A stretch of DNA of 17,362 nucleotides from Cudoniella acicularis (GCA_013054445.1 JAAMPI010001230.1:1-17362), one strand, 5' to 3'; counted from the stretch's first letter, positions 1 through 10,546 are shown. A program made the numbers and translations. The notes: generated by a model from the letters alone, not told the origin.

Positions 1-1098
1 ATTTTACGATGTTGGGTTGGATTCTCTTTTCTGAAAAGAAAAGAGTGCATAGAAAGTGTGCGAAAAGAGCAGAAGTTAAGGGGAAAGGGGAAAATATTTT
101 AAGGTTTTAGGAAGTAAGAATGAGTGTTTGTGGGTTTTGCTACAGGAGCTAAAGTGGTAGGTTCCGCTATGTCTGTTGGGAAACTGGGACCAAATTATCC
201 TAGGATCCAGATTCCACATATCAAGGGAAGGAATACCAGCTAGCCTTACAAACAATATAGTTGTTCCTTTTGTTTTCATTTATGCACGGGTTGAGAAGAA
301 GTGTGAGGGAAGGTGCAATGGTAATCAATGCTTACCCGAAAAGAGGGAAGTAAGAACGAGGGAAGGCGCAACTACTTCGCAAAATTCTAGGAGTTGAAGC
401 ACCGTATAGTGGGAGTCTCACAAGCTATAAGCAGTCCTCAAAATGACAAACAATCCTGATTCTGGTTGACGCTCAATCTCTTCGACGATTCAGCAGTTAG
501 CGTGCCTAAATTGAACAGGCACAAAACACTTGAAAGTTATTAAATAACACCGAATTTTAATGATTAATTGTAATAGCCAAATTAAATAAAAGTGCAAAAC
601 CCATCATGTAGAAATTATCTTTTTAGAGTCCCCTGCCGAAGGAGAGTGGTTTCTTGGAAGTGTCGTGAGGGATTATATGACCTGATCTCGCTAAAAATAC
701 AGCGTAGCGGCGCTATTTCGTCGTAACCGCTTTGCAAGCGTACTAGTACCCGATTTTTGAATTTGTTAAGAGCCATGGTTTGACCACTAATCAAACATTT
801 CGTATAAGCATTACCATAGAAAGGATTTACTCGATTTTGAATTCCCATATCATTTGATAGACAGCAATGAAGGAGGAAGTGATAATACATTTTTAATTTC
901 ATCATCCTCAACTACTAATAATAATCACATAAGTCCATCTAATGCCATCCCTTAAACAGCAAAAGAAGCGGGTATAATAACATGCACAAGAAACAGAGAG
1001 GAAATCTAACTTATCAAACAAACACCTTTCCTATGCAATCCCATCTCATTCCATCCCATGCCAAACCCGGTCATCAATCCAAACAAATCAACTTCACC
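1..1098. other. Intergenic, no gene recognised
   Basis: No reading frame here shows a recognisable domain, signal peptide or splice structure. The stretch is AT-rich around 530-600. It holds two adjacent small palindromes (6-bp arms GTGCCT/AGGCAC at 502-522, and GTTATTAAATAAC at 536-548). The right end, near 960-1098, is the presumed 3' flank of the GPI-protein gene, which is transcribed leftwards. Confidence 0.6.
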
Positions 1099-3830
1099 TT
1101 ACAAGCCCAGAGCCAAAGCTCCCAAGCCCAAAAGCCCAATAACACTAACAATCATAGAACTCGCCCCAAAGGTTGACCCCTCACTTGACACCGTAAGCAA
1201 CGGGTTCGAGCTAGGGCTCGCAGTCGCCACCACACCACCGCTGACAGCTGGAACAGTTGCAACAGCCTTGGCGGGTCCCAGCGCGGTATAGCCGCCCACT
1301 TTCACCCAGTTGATCGAACTAGGAGTCCAAGTCGGCACCGCTGTAGCGACAACCGACGGCGGGAACGTTGCGTTGTAAACGGGGTAAGGGACGATGGAGC
1401 TAGTATTCGCGGCAATAGTCGGAATGGGCGTATCAAATGTTTGCACGATTGGAGTTGCAACAGGAGTGAGGGGGACGGGTGAAATGATGACGATACTGGT
1501 AATAGGCGCGGTGGTGCTCGCTGCAGCGATGACTCCAGCGTTGGCAGAGGTAGCGGCTGATGGGAGAGCGGATGGGAACTCAGATTGCTCGATTGGGCAG
1601 ATGGTGGTGTATTGAATAATGGTTTTTGTTTGGATGATTTCGGAAGTGAGGGAAGTGGGGCAGTGGACAACATTGCTGAGGCAAGAGGTGATGTTGTAGA
1701 GGGAGGTTGTGTAGATGGTTCTTGTGGTTGAATCTCCTGGGTTTTGGCTCGTGGTTGGGAGGGGTCCCGGGGGAGACGTGAGTACCAGACCGCCGGTTGC
1801 AGAAGGTGAAGCTGCTGCGGATGCGGCGTCTGCAACGGGGCAAATGGTGGTGGTTGTCATGATTATGGAAGTGACTTGTCCGACAGGGCAGTTTGTTACT
1901 GTTGGAGGGCAAGACGTTACAGTGAAGATTGAGGTTGAAGTAAGAGTCGACGTTGTCAATTGAACGGCGGTCGGTGAAGTGGTGACAGCACCGGCATTGG
2001 AGCTGACCGTTGATGGTGCGGATTCCTGATTGCCTGGGCAGACGGTTGTCGTGGTGAGGATTGTGCTGGTGACCTTTCCGACGGGACAATCGGTGACCGT
2101 CGGGGCGCACGAAGTTATTGTGTAAACGGAAGTGACAAGGAGAGTTGACGTTGTCAACGGCACGTCACTGTTACTTCCTACCACTCCATCAGTTTGGCCT
2201 ACTGTGGTAATTGAGCCGGTTCCAGATGCTACAGCAGTAGGTAGCGTCACAACAGTAGCAAAGGTTGCTGTGGTTGTTGGACCCGCAGAAACGGAGGAGT
2301 TTCCAAATAGAACACTTGGACTTCCAGTGGGGTGCAAATGATGCCCACCATGAGATCCGATTCCTGAACCATCTGAGGGGTGATGGTGATGTCTGAACCC
2401 CGTGCCAGTGGGATGAGAAGTTCTGTTTGATTTTGGGTGGTGGCTCCAAGAAATGGACCCGCTCTCTTGCGTATAGGAATCCGTGGCATCAGTGGAGGAA
2501 CTTGGGGCACTAGTTGCGCTCGCGACGGGTTTGGTGATATCAATGGGTGTGCTGATTCCTGAGATCGAAGGGGCCACAGTCGTTGAGAGGACCGTGCTGC
2601 TTGAGGTCGCAGTCTGGATACAAACCGATGGTAAAGATCCAGTGAAAAAAGTCGAAACAGCAGTAGGCCCTCCAGAAAACTTGGCAACATCAACATCGAC
2701 AGCCGCTTTGGCATAAGCACCGATCTCCTCGTAGAAATTCTCCGTGAAAACCAACGGGCAAGCCTGTTTTGGGTCGTAGGTGATGCAAGCCTTGTACTGA
2801 ATTGGATCAAAGAAAACACCAGATTCGAAATCGAATCCTTTTCCGAAAACCTCGAGTCCGACTCCAGCCAGGAATTTCAGACGGATAACGGCACTAATAC
2901 AAGCGGCACCCTTTTTAAATTGGACGGGAATAGAGTTTACTTGCGCACCGCCACTAGAAACTTGTTAGCGAGCGGAAGATGTATCATGGATGACTGGACT
3001 TACATATTCATTGAAACCAAGTTTCCATTCAAGGGATTGATCGTGAAGCTGGCACCTTGCGGGAATACGAGATCGAACCCAGCAATGAAATCTACGGAGT
3101 CACTAACCGTGAGAGTAAGATCGATGGTGAAGAGAAGTCCGATTTTATCATTGCTGTTAAGCTGTAAAGTGTCAGGAAAGCCGCTAACTCTTCCTGTGTT
3201 GGGACTCGGGAAATCTTGTTGAACTTACCTGGATTCCCGCAGGAGATTCCGACTTGAATAAATTGATGGTGTATGTTCCCGAAGCAGCGAAAGAGATGTC
3301 AAATTCGAAATGGCCACCAAGATTGTCCAACTGAACCTCAAGATTTAAGTCAAGTGCATTGACGATGATATCCGAAGGGTTTTTCGATCTGAAGAAAGAG
3401 ATTATATTCCCTAGAATCGAATCATCCGTCTTCACACCCTCTGTTGTCACCACTGCGGACCCGGTCGTAGAACATGATATACATGTGGCGCTGAGAGAAA
3501 GTGAATCGCTCAGGCTCCCCGACGATTGCCCAAGGGCACTAAATTTTTAAACCCGTCAGAGTTGCAAGATGCCGCAGGAGAAAGAGATTCTTACACATTG
3601 ACCAAAACGTCCGAGGCAGGAAACGTCTTTGCCAAGCTGAATGTTCCTAAAGTTTGACTCCGGCCTTTGACATACGCAAAGTCTTCGATCGGGACATGTC
3701 GTTTTTGAGGAACATCGACATATTTGACATCGTTAGAGGCACGTTGAATCTTCGCAACGAAAGGTTTCGAGCTTGTGGAAAAGACTGGAAGTGCTCCTGT
3801 AAGGAGGCAAAGCAAAAGGGAGGCTCTCAT
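1099..3830 (-). CDS. Secreted GPI-anchored Ser/Thr-rich surface protein, four exons
   Basis: Spliced as complement(join(1099..2953,3004..3161,3229..3538,3595..3830)), this reads 852 residues with no break. Introns are 50-67 bp, with donors GTAAGA, GTAAGT and GTAAGT and acceptors TTTAG, TACAG and TCTAG. The ATG at 3830 opens a typical signal peptide (about residues 1-18, hydrophobic LLLCLLTGALPVF). Residues about 80-345 form a beta-rich, Cys-poor ectodomain with repeated hydrophobic strands and a CISC pair. It resembles fungal ectodomains of unknown function (the DUF7029/DUF7223 type is my tentative thought). Residues 405-443 are His-rich, and three Cys repeats follow at 501-541, 567-607 and 645-688. 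The C-terminus ends in a hydrophobic tail (MIVSVIGLLGLGALALGL) after a small-residue stretch, as in GPI-anchor signals. It is probably a heavily O-glycosylated wall or plasma-membrane protein. Its molecular function is unknown. Confidence 0.85.
1594..2157 (-). repeat. Three Cys-containing repeats within the GPI protein
   Basis: Three related blocks of about 41-44 residues are encoded at 2035-2157, 1837-1959 and 1594-1725. The first two share the pattern LTTST..TS(V/I)(Y/F)T(I/V)TSC.PTVT.CPVG.VTS.I.TTTT.CP. The third keeps TSC, HCP and a final TICP but has diverged and gained a few residues (IIQTKTIIQYTTICP). Each carries three cysteines. Such TSC...CP...TTTxCP units are common in Ser/Thr-rich fungal wall proteins. 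Linkers between them are Ala/Ser/Thr/Pro-rich. Confidence 0.85.
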
Positions 3831-5166
3831 GTTTTATGAAACAAAACAAGAACAATGCAAATAAACGAGTGTGGTGTCGATCAAAAAAAATGAAAGGTAT
3901 TGTACAAAGTTGTACTTTGACATCAAAAGGAACTATCAAGAATACTTTTAGCAAGATATTTAGTCAAGATATAGAGACTTTGAAAGAAGACCCGCAGTGC
4001 GGCTGCAATTTCGTTCCATGGCAAGGATCAATCCCACTTGAAATTTATTTAGGGCTCTAGAAGGATGGTCGGGATCCCAAAGCCTGAAGATGCATCGCAG
4101 CATTGTAATTCCGTTCGCAGGCGGGGGAAGGTCGGCGTCAAGCGAGGAGAAGTGTTCATCCTTCAATAGGGGCGGGTCTGAAAATACTCTCATCTGGTTG
4201 GTTCTTGCTGTGAACTTGTGGAGTTATTGACAGGGGCAAAATCCCAAACCGCCAAGATCGAAACCCTCGCTCCACGTTTCTGAAAACCCCAGGCAAATCA
4301 ACTGGAACACAGCCTCGAATTCCGAAAACTAGCCAATAAACATGCGGCGAAGCTACAGCGAGGGGCAACTTTGTCCGGAATCGATATCGAAGGATTATAG
4401 CTCGGTATCAAAGGATGTCAGCACCTTGCTCATAACCCCAGGGGCTCAAGGATTCCGCAACACATAACCAACTGCATCGCAGAATGAGAGACCTCAAGAA
4501 CCGGACAAACACACTTAAACCTCCAATCGGCACCCCCGAGAACTTTAAAGTTAAAATTTGACACTCTTCGCGGTCCGCGTTCGTCCCATTGAAGCAGGTC
4601 GTTCACTTTCAAGCTCTCAAGATGTTGTCAACTTGTCGTAGAATCGCATGCGCAGAGGAGACATCACCCGCATTCATGCCTGTGAAGTTTCTCGAGCTTT
4701 TCTCTGTTTTGCTCTGATGATTCGGGCAGAGATGGAAACCAAAGCCGCACGTTGGGGGCCACCGGGCGGATTTTCAAATTTCAATCATAACCAAGGAATC
4801 CTATTTTCAAACCCGGGCGACCGTTGAGCTGAGGACTGGGGATGAAAATACCGACCACGTGGAAGTGCGACATCTACGATTCGCTGAGTATGGTTCGGAC
4901 AGTTTTTTCTGGTGAAGTGGCGATGAAGAGCATTTGCTCTGTTGGTTGCATTTTTGGACTTGTTGAAGAGAGAGTTGGAAATGGATTTGGTGCTGAGGCG
5001 GAGAAAAGTTCAGAGCGTGATCGGGTTCAGCTGCCGAGTCAGCGGTTAAGTACCGGAGCCGAGCCGGCTTTTTCTTCAAGACCCAAGCCGAAACCCGCGG
5101 ACACCAGATGCGGTCCATTTAAAGATTCCACGATACCATTGAGCTTATTACCCCAGACGGGTTTAA
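3831..5166. other. Intergenic, no supported gene
   Basis: This spans the promoter of the GPI-protein gene and the 3' flank of the kinase remnant. Open frames up to 119 codons occur on both strands (for example 4842-5201 plus and 4807-5118 minus). They overlap each other, carry no recognisable motif and lack convincing splice signals, so I do not call them genes. Confidence 0.5.
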
Positions 5167-6877
5167 TTACTTTTTTCTTGTCGTCGAAACGCGAGACTTA
5201 GGAATATAGGCTGCGTAGAAGCCTGTTTTTATTTTGAGCTCCAACAAATCCCCAGATACACTCCCCTCTTTACACCTTTCATCGCTAGTAATAGCCTCCA
5301 TCCACCTCTCTACCGTCTCATTCAACTCTACACCCACCCCATTCCTGACCCCCCCAAAACCTCCCCACCACCTCCCCATTAAACCTGTCCAGCTCCTCAA
5401 ATCCATACAACAGCCAAACCAGAAACTCAAGCACAATACACCCCGTGGACCAGGTATCAACTAACCTCCCTCTCGCCTGTGCATAATTCCCATCTTCGCC
5501 GCGCGAGGGGAGACATTCAGGTGGTTGGTACCCCTGCGCGCCGGAAGGGGTACCTGTCGCTTGGGCTTGGACTCCGATTCTTTGGGTGTGGAAGGTGGCG
5601 ACGCCCATGTTTGCTATTACTAGCATGCCTCTCGCATTCGCTCCCTCGTCGCTATTGAGAAAATGCAGGATATTCTCAGGTTTTAAGTCACCATGTCGAC
5701 AACAACTCGTATTAGTACTTTCGTCCCAATAATGCATCATCCTCAGCGCATTGCACACCCCTCTCAATTGCCGTACAACCCAAGTTATCAACTCGGGACT
5801 GCGCGGCGCTCCACTATTTACCCTCTAGAAATCACGTAGATTCCCGCCCTCGGCCCGTGGGAACACAAATACCGTTCCGTACCGCAGGTATAGGCAGCGA
5901 GAGCATGGATGAGATGTGGGTGATTGAGTTGGCCGAGGAGGCTTAAAGCATCAAGCTCCACTTGATACATAAGTCTTTTCTCTTCTAGGTCTTGCAGGAG
6001 CCGCTTGATAGCGAATGTGGGACGTTTTTCGTTTCCGGTTCCGTCTTCCTAAGGTTTTGTTAGTGCTTTCTTGATATTAGGAGGGGAAGAGGATATTACT
6101 CACAGAAAAAGGGAGAAAGATGTGTGCGGGGTGGATCTCGACTTCGAAAACGGTGCTGAACCAGCTGTGTGTGATTTCTCGCTGTTTATCGGTGAATGGC
6201 AACGGATATTGCGGGTGTAATTTATATTCAAATTGGCTGTTTGCAAAAACCAGAGCGAGGAAATTCCACTGGTGATTGCTGAAATCCCAAACTTTGTAGG
6301 TCCATTTTGAATGGTCGAAAATGGGCCAAGGATTTTCGTTGAGCTGAGTGTTAGACCCGAGTTGATAGGATCTCATATTCCAACAGTCATTATTAACATC
6401 ATCTTCCATGGCCATGGGGAGATCTTTATCTGTAAACTTGGCTTTGAGAACCCCTTGGCTGCAGAGACTTTACCAATGCAACCAGAGTCGCGAACGTCCT
6501 CTTGGTTTTCTCAAGGATGAAATTCGTGAGAGCTGGCCACACGGTTCCCTGCTCTAATAACACAGCATTGCCTATCACCTCCGTGACTAAGGAATCCAAG
6601 ATGTCGGCGGGGAGGAACTGTTGATTTTTCTCCAGGCAGTTGCTTTCTAGCTTTTTTATAAGTTGTGTTTGCGGCGACTGTGATGGCGAAGGTATCCAGC
6701 GTGAGGGCTGACTGGCCTGCAGCTCAGCCAGGAGTCGATGGAACGTTGTTGAGACATAGACGGAATTTGAATCTGCTCCTCGGCAGGCGGTGAAAGTTGC
6801 AACATCGTGTAATTCTGGTTTGAGTATAGGTAAGAGTTGGAAGCTTGTGGTTTGGGTGCGTGGAATTGTATTTCCGC
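5167..6877 (-). pseudogene. Decayed Ser/Thr protein-kinase-like gene
   Basis: The parts follow kinase order across several frames. A leader (frame open from 6877) contains LLPILKPELHDVATF and later FILEKTKRTFATLVAL. A middle exon ends PAHIFLPF (about 6104), followed by an intron at 6049-6103 (GTGAGT, CACTAAC, CCTTAG). The N-lobe follows, with FAIKRLL, a candidate alpha-C Glu and LNHPHLIHALAAY. The C-lobe has HGDLKPENIL (5672-5695), a PPE site, a DTWSTGCIVLEFLVWLLYG helix and a tail ETVERWMEAITSDERC. Lesions seen: a frameshift near 6451-6475, a 1-base shift at about 5867-5869, a TAG at 5825-5827 where the family pattern NLRDFW suggests Trp, and a shift in the G7 run 5349-5355. The DFG-equivalent reads NMG, so the metal-binding Asp is lost (codon 5609-5611). 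No start codon fits the leader frame. The kinase family is certain; its specific function is not. Confidence 0.75.
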
Positions 6878-7542
6878 GTTAGTATGTTGAACTTTGACTT
6901 CTGAAGATCAAAGCGAAGTTCTTATCTCAGGTGGGGAAAGACATGGTGCTATACCTTATACATGAAAAAAAAACCACCTACACACAGTAGCATCTTAAAG
7001 AAACCTTCAGTTGAAAGGTTCATCGGAGGAGCCGACGATAAGACTATAGGCAGCCCCGAAGGCAGTAGCCTTGTCAACCGTGAAACAGAAGTACATTTGC
7101 CTTGGGCGTGCGAATTTTTGTGAGAGACTGATTGGAAAGGACAGCAATCTCAACCCACTAGAACCATCTGATGCACTCTCTCATCGCTGAGGGGTAAGAA
7201 AAAGCAACGGCGAATCGGCTTGGCCGAAAGAATCCGCGGTAGGGGCTACTTATATCACTGCGATGGCCCTCTCCTTTTTGCGATTGGAGTAAATATGTGC
7301 TCATATCTATTGTTTCTTATGTCATGTTCGATCAAACGGTAAAGCCAGTATTGCGAATCGTGTTAGTTGCCCATCATAAATCCGAACATCGCTAAGAGCA
7401 GAGCAGAATCTGTCTGAGCAGAATCTGACGAAATTGAAACTCATTTTCGTCCCTCATAATTCCTTTTGATCATCTCATCATCGCCTCATTCAAGTCGTAG
7501 TATCGGTACAGCACTTGGCTGGTAGTATATTCCGAGGAAAAC
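6878..7542. other. Intergenic; possible upstream intron end of the kinase remnant
   Basis: A perfect branch-point motif TACTAAC (minus strand, 6878-6884) sits just upstream of the kinase leader frame, followed by a CACAAG acceptor candidate. An earlier exon may therefore once have existed, but I could not find one in the right phase. A 6-bp hairpin (AACCTT/AAGGTT) lies near 7001-7020. Otherwise I see no gene between here and the transporter stop codon. Confidence 0.4.
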
Positions 7543-9269
7543 TCAGACAGTATACCTGTAGAACAATGCATTATCTCCCTTCTCCCTCTGTTCAATCTTC
7601 GTTTCAATTCTATAGTTCTCGAGAAAGACATGCTGCTCACTCAACAGCGCATCTCGTCGTGCATTTTCTCGACGAAGGTAGATAGTCATGAAGATTGTCA
7701 GAACCAAGGACATAGAAACTAGCCCAATGAGAATGGCATGATCTCTGATAAACCTGCCTCATGTTAGATCTATGCGCAACAAATTGAAGGAGATGAAGAT
7801 CTGCTGTTACCTTGGCTCGTCCTTGGATTGGTACACGAAGGCAGCAATAATTCCCCCGAGGTTGCCAAAGCCGACCTGCATCGCGATACCGACTTCACGC
7901 TTCAGACTGCCGCCAACATTCTTGCTATTCCACGCTCCAATCATGGGAACCAGAGAGAAGATACCTTTGTTGCGTCAATATCACTCATTGAAGGAAAGAA
8001 GAGAACATACTAGCCGCTGCCAGGAAAGTTCCTGCGTATTGAACATGAAGAATTCCACTCATAAGGAGCAACAAAAATCCAGCAATAGCAATTCGTTCAA
8101 AACCGACCATAAAAATGCCCCGCTGACCTGCCTTGTCTGCAAAATAATTGCTTGCAAGTGTGCAGATACATGCGGCAACATAGGGTGGAACGGTCATGAG
8201 CTGAGCAGCGTTGTTTGAGTAACCCAATTCCTTGAGAATTGTCGGGAGAAACAAAGATATCGAATATAGGGGGGTGAAAATACCAATCGCGATGACACAA
8301 TTGACCCATATCTTCCAGTCTCGCAAGGCTTGATAAAAATATTTCATGTGGAACTCGTTCGACATTGCGTTTTGATCGGCTGCGAGCCTTCTTTCAACTT
8401 CGACTCTTTCGGCAGTGGCGAGACACGTTGCACTGAAGAACCGTTAGCGGAAATAATTTAAATTTTTGGGATGAAACATACGTTGACGGGTAGTCTTTGA
8501 TCACCCAGTACGACACACTCCCAACACATAAAGTCAGAGCTCCCTCGAGAATGAATATCCATCTCCATCCGGAGGATCCGCCACTTCCATCCAGTGCAGA
8601 AATTCCCCGAGCTAGCAGACCACCAAAAGCACCTGCTGCCGTTGCTGCGGAGAAGAACATAGCCATGCGGAAGCCGCACTCATGCCGTCGATACCACATT
8701 ATGATGAAGTAGCTTACGCCTGGAAATAGGCCCCCTTCTGCAAGACCGAGTAAAACTCGGCAGGCGAGAAGGCAATTGTAATTCTCAACAAATTCCATAG
8801 AAATTATCACGATTGTCCAGCATACCATGATAATTGTTAGCCACACACTAGGACGAACTCGTTTCATTATCATGTTGGTATTTCGGCCGTGACGTAGAAT
8901 GGGAATAACATGGCGAGGGCAACGTTGTAATCAAGGCCTCCCATGTGGAGATCTGCTTCCATGTGGACAAGGCGTGCATTTTCAATATTTGTGCGATCTA
9001 GAAAGCATAACTTACTTAAATTAGTACTTGAATTTCACCGACTCAGGCTCGCAGATGGCTTGTATGTATATTAGTGCGAGGAAGGGGATGAGATGAAAAT
9101 CCAATTTTCGCAGAGGCTTTCTCGTGGCAGCCTTGTCAAAGCCTGGAGTTTCTGGACTCATAACAAGGTCTGAATTCGAAGAACTGCTAGGATCATGGCT
9201 CTTCTCGTTATAGACGGCGTTGTTGAGGTCAAGCTCGGCAGGTAATTTTCTTGTCGGTTGTGAGGACAT
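7543..9269 (-). pseudogene. MFS transporter of the anion:cation symporter type, disrupted
   Basis: The exons read 9269 to about 9050, 8997-8482 (frameshifted inside), 8432-8011, 7964-7811 and 7753-7543. They encode a major facilitator resembling the fungal Dal5/Tna1-like allantoate/nicotinate permease group. Visible hallmarks: a polar N-terminus of about 60 residues, TM1 with HLIPFLALIYIQA, then DRTNIENARL, the motif RVLLGLAEGGLFPGVSYFI, WRWIFILEG, DWKIWVNCVIAIG, SLFLPTILKELGYS and REVGIAMQVGFGNLGG. The last three introns are canonical (8433-8481, 7965-8010, 7754-7810) and in phase. Two faults stand out. No GT donor in the right phase joins TM1 to DRTN across about 8998-9049. At 8871-8880 the EIP-x-N-M motif is out of frame, consistent with losing one copy of a CAAC tandem. 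The substrate is unknown. Non-functional unless these are assembly errors. Confidence 0.75.
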
Positions 9270-9682
9270 TGCAGATTGCTTGGATTGCTTCAATAAAGAC
9301 GGGAGATGTGCGAGTATGTGGGAGATTAGTCTTCACTGATCTGGTTCCGTACGTCTTATTAGATGTCCAAGGACGGGCTTTTTGTGCTTCTGGAGGATCA
9401 CTAGGCGCAAATTTTTGATGAGGCGGAACAATGGACGGAAATGTTGTTGAGTCTTGACCTCGAGGGACATGAGGCGGCCAGGAACTCCAGGAGGTAAGAG
9501 GCATCAAGTCACTAGCCACTTGCTATCCTTGTACTTGAAGAACGTGGAAGCTGCTATCTGCAGACAACAGAAGTGCATCTCTCCAGCTTGCAACTTGGAA
9601 GGTCACCGCCATGAGATCCGCAAATACGGTACTCAACGCCAATGCAAATCGACGCTGAAGGCTCGCGTGTAGTGCAAAGAAA

Positions 9683-9692
9683 GGGGGGGGGG
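9683..9692 (+). repeat. G10 homopolymer
   Basis: A run of ten G residues follows AAAGAAA in noncoding sequence. It is prone to length error in sequencing and replication. No functional role is inferred. Confidence 0.9.
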
Positions 9693-9858
9693 ATCTCCTG
9701 CTTTACTTGCTCGACTTGGTCTACTCTCGCATAGAGGCATACCATTGGTTGACATGTCGAGCAGTCTGCAGGCACAGCATCTCCATTCAGAGGGAATAAA
9801 GAGCTGTCAATGTCGTGGCCGATGGAAGAGAAGTTCTCGAGAGCCTCGACACATCAGA

Positions 9859-10133
9859 TCAAGCACCGGAGCCTCCAAGCGCCGCAGATGGTGCAACCTG
9901 ATCTATCAGAGGAAAGCAGGGACCCTAGAATAAAAAATCACCGGCAGGCGGCATTTGATACTTACCGATGTGGTAATGGAAAGAATTCTGGACGATTCTG
10001 CAGGACCAGACGGCAGGTACATGCCGATATCACTTGAAATTAGTTCTATACTATTGGAAAAATGGTAAGGCGATGATGATAGAAACGTTGAATGAGCTGA
10101 AGAATATAAAATTTTGCGAGCATCCAGAAACAT
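9859..10133 (-). CDS. Weak candidate: small two-exon ORF of 77 residues
   Basis: An ATG at 10133 opens a 56-codon frame. It runs exactly to a GTAAGT donor at 9965. A 41-bp segment ending TTTTATTCTAG (9925) then restores phase 0, and translation continues 21 codons to a TGA at 9859. The product begins MFLDARKILYSS and is Ser-rich (SSSPYHFSNS), with no domain, signal peptide or membrane segment that I recognise. Splice signals of this quality that keep the frame are the only support. It could equally be an intron in a 5' leader or a chance match. It lies 410 bp upstream of psf2 on the opposite strand. Confidence 0.25.
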
Positions 10134-10472
10134 CGGCCTAAAAGGAACTGCTGGAGCTGATACAGCATGCCGCCATCCGCTCCTAGTACCGTTGATGCAA
10201 GATGCTGCTAGTTCAGTGCGGGTGGCTCAACCTCGACCCAATCAACAAGCCAGCCTCAACGCTCGCCATGTATACAATGGAACGATCGAGAACTCCATCA
10301 GCCATGATATGTCGTGTGCTGTCAACGGGAACTGGGCTTGAAGAGGAAGCAAAATCGGTCGAGTGAAGAAGAGGAGAAAAGAGTTGAGGTCGGGCTGCGG
10401 TGGAGGGCACCAGGCCAGGGCTATTCGCGGTTTTTAAGCGCTAAACCCAAATAGGGTTGCCCCAAGCTTCCG

Positions 10473-10508
10473 TCGCGTCAACTCTGCACATCGAAATCGA
10501 CCTCGCGT
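10473..10508 (+). promoter_or_regulatory. Two MCB/MBF-like boxes upstream of psf2
   Basis: TCGCGT occurs at 10473-10478 and again at 10503-10508, spaced 30 bp apart and ending 69 and 39 bp before the psf2 ATG. Both fit the WCGCGW core bound by MBF-type G1/S regulators in yeasts, which control many replication genes. Use by this fungus is inference. Confidence 0.4.
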
Positions 10509-10546
10509 TTTACTTCCCATTTCACCAAATTCTACGCTTCTAGGAC

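Larger units (their letters stand above)
9270..10546. other. Long intergenic region between the transporter and psf2
   Basis: This holds the transporter's upstream flank, a G10 homopolymer, a weak candidate small spliced frame (9859-10133, listed separately) and the psf2 promoter. Minus-strand open frames at 10213-10410 and 9554-9775 lack a start codon or recognisable motifs and are not called. Confidence 0.5.

Noticed and set aside
615..911. 98-codon ATG frame on the minus strand downstream of the GPI-protein gene
   Set aside because: No recognisable motif, no splice signals or promoter elements, and AT-driven composition. It reads like a chance frame.
1201..1220. GGTTCGAGC-like motif resembling a tRNA T-loop
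   Set aside because: It lies inside the GPI-protein coding exon, and no cloverleaf can be built around it.
4807..5201. Overlapping frames of 103 (minus) and 119 (plus) codons
   Set aside because: They shadow each other on opposite strands, have no family resemblance, and the plus one runs into the kinase tail.
5825..5872. A possible 48-bp intron (GTATTT...TTTCTAG) in the kinase that would hide the stop codon
   Set aside because: The segment encodes conserved-looking kinase sequence (VFPRAEGGNLRDF), and removing it leads at once to another stop, so decay explains it better.
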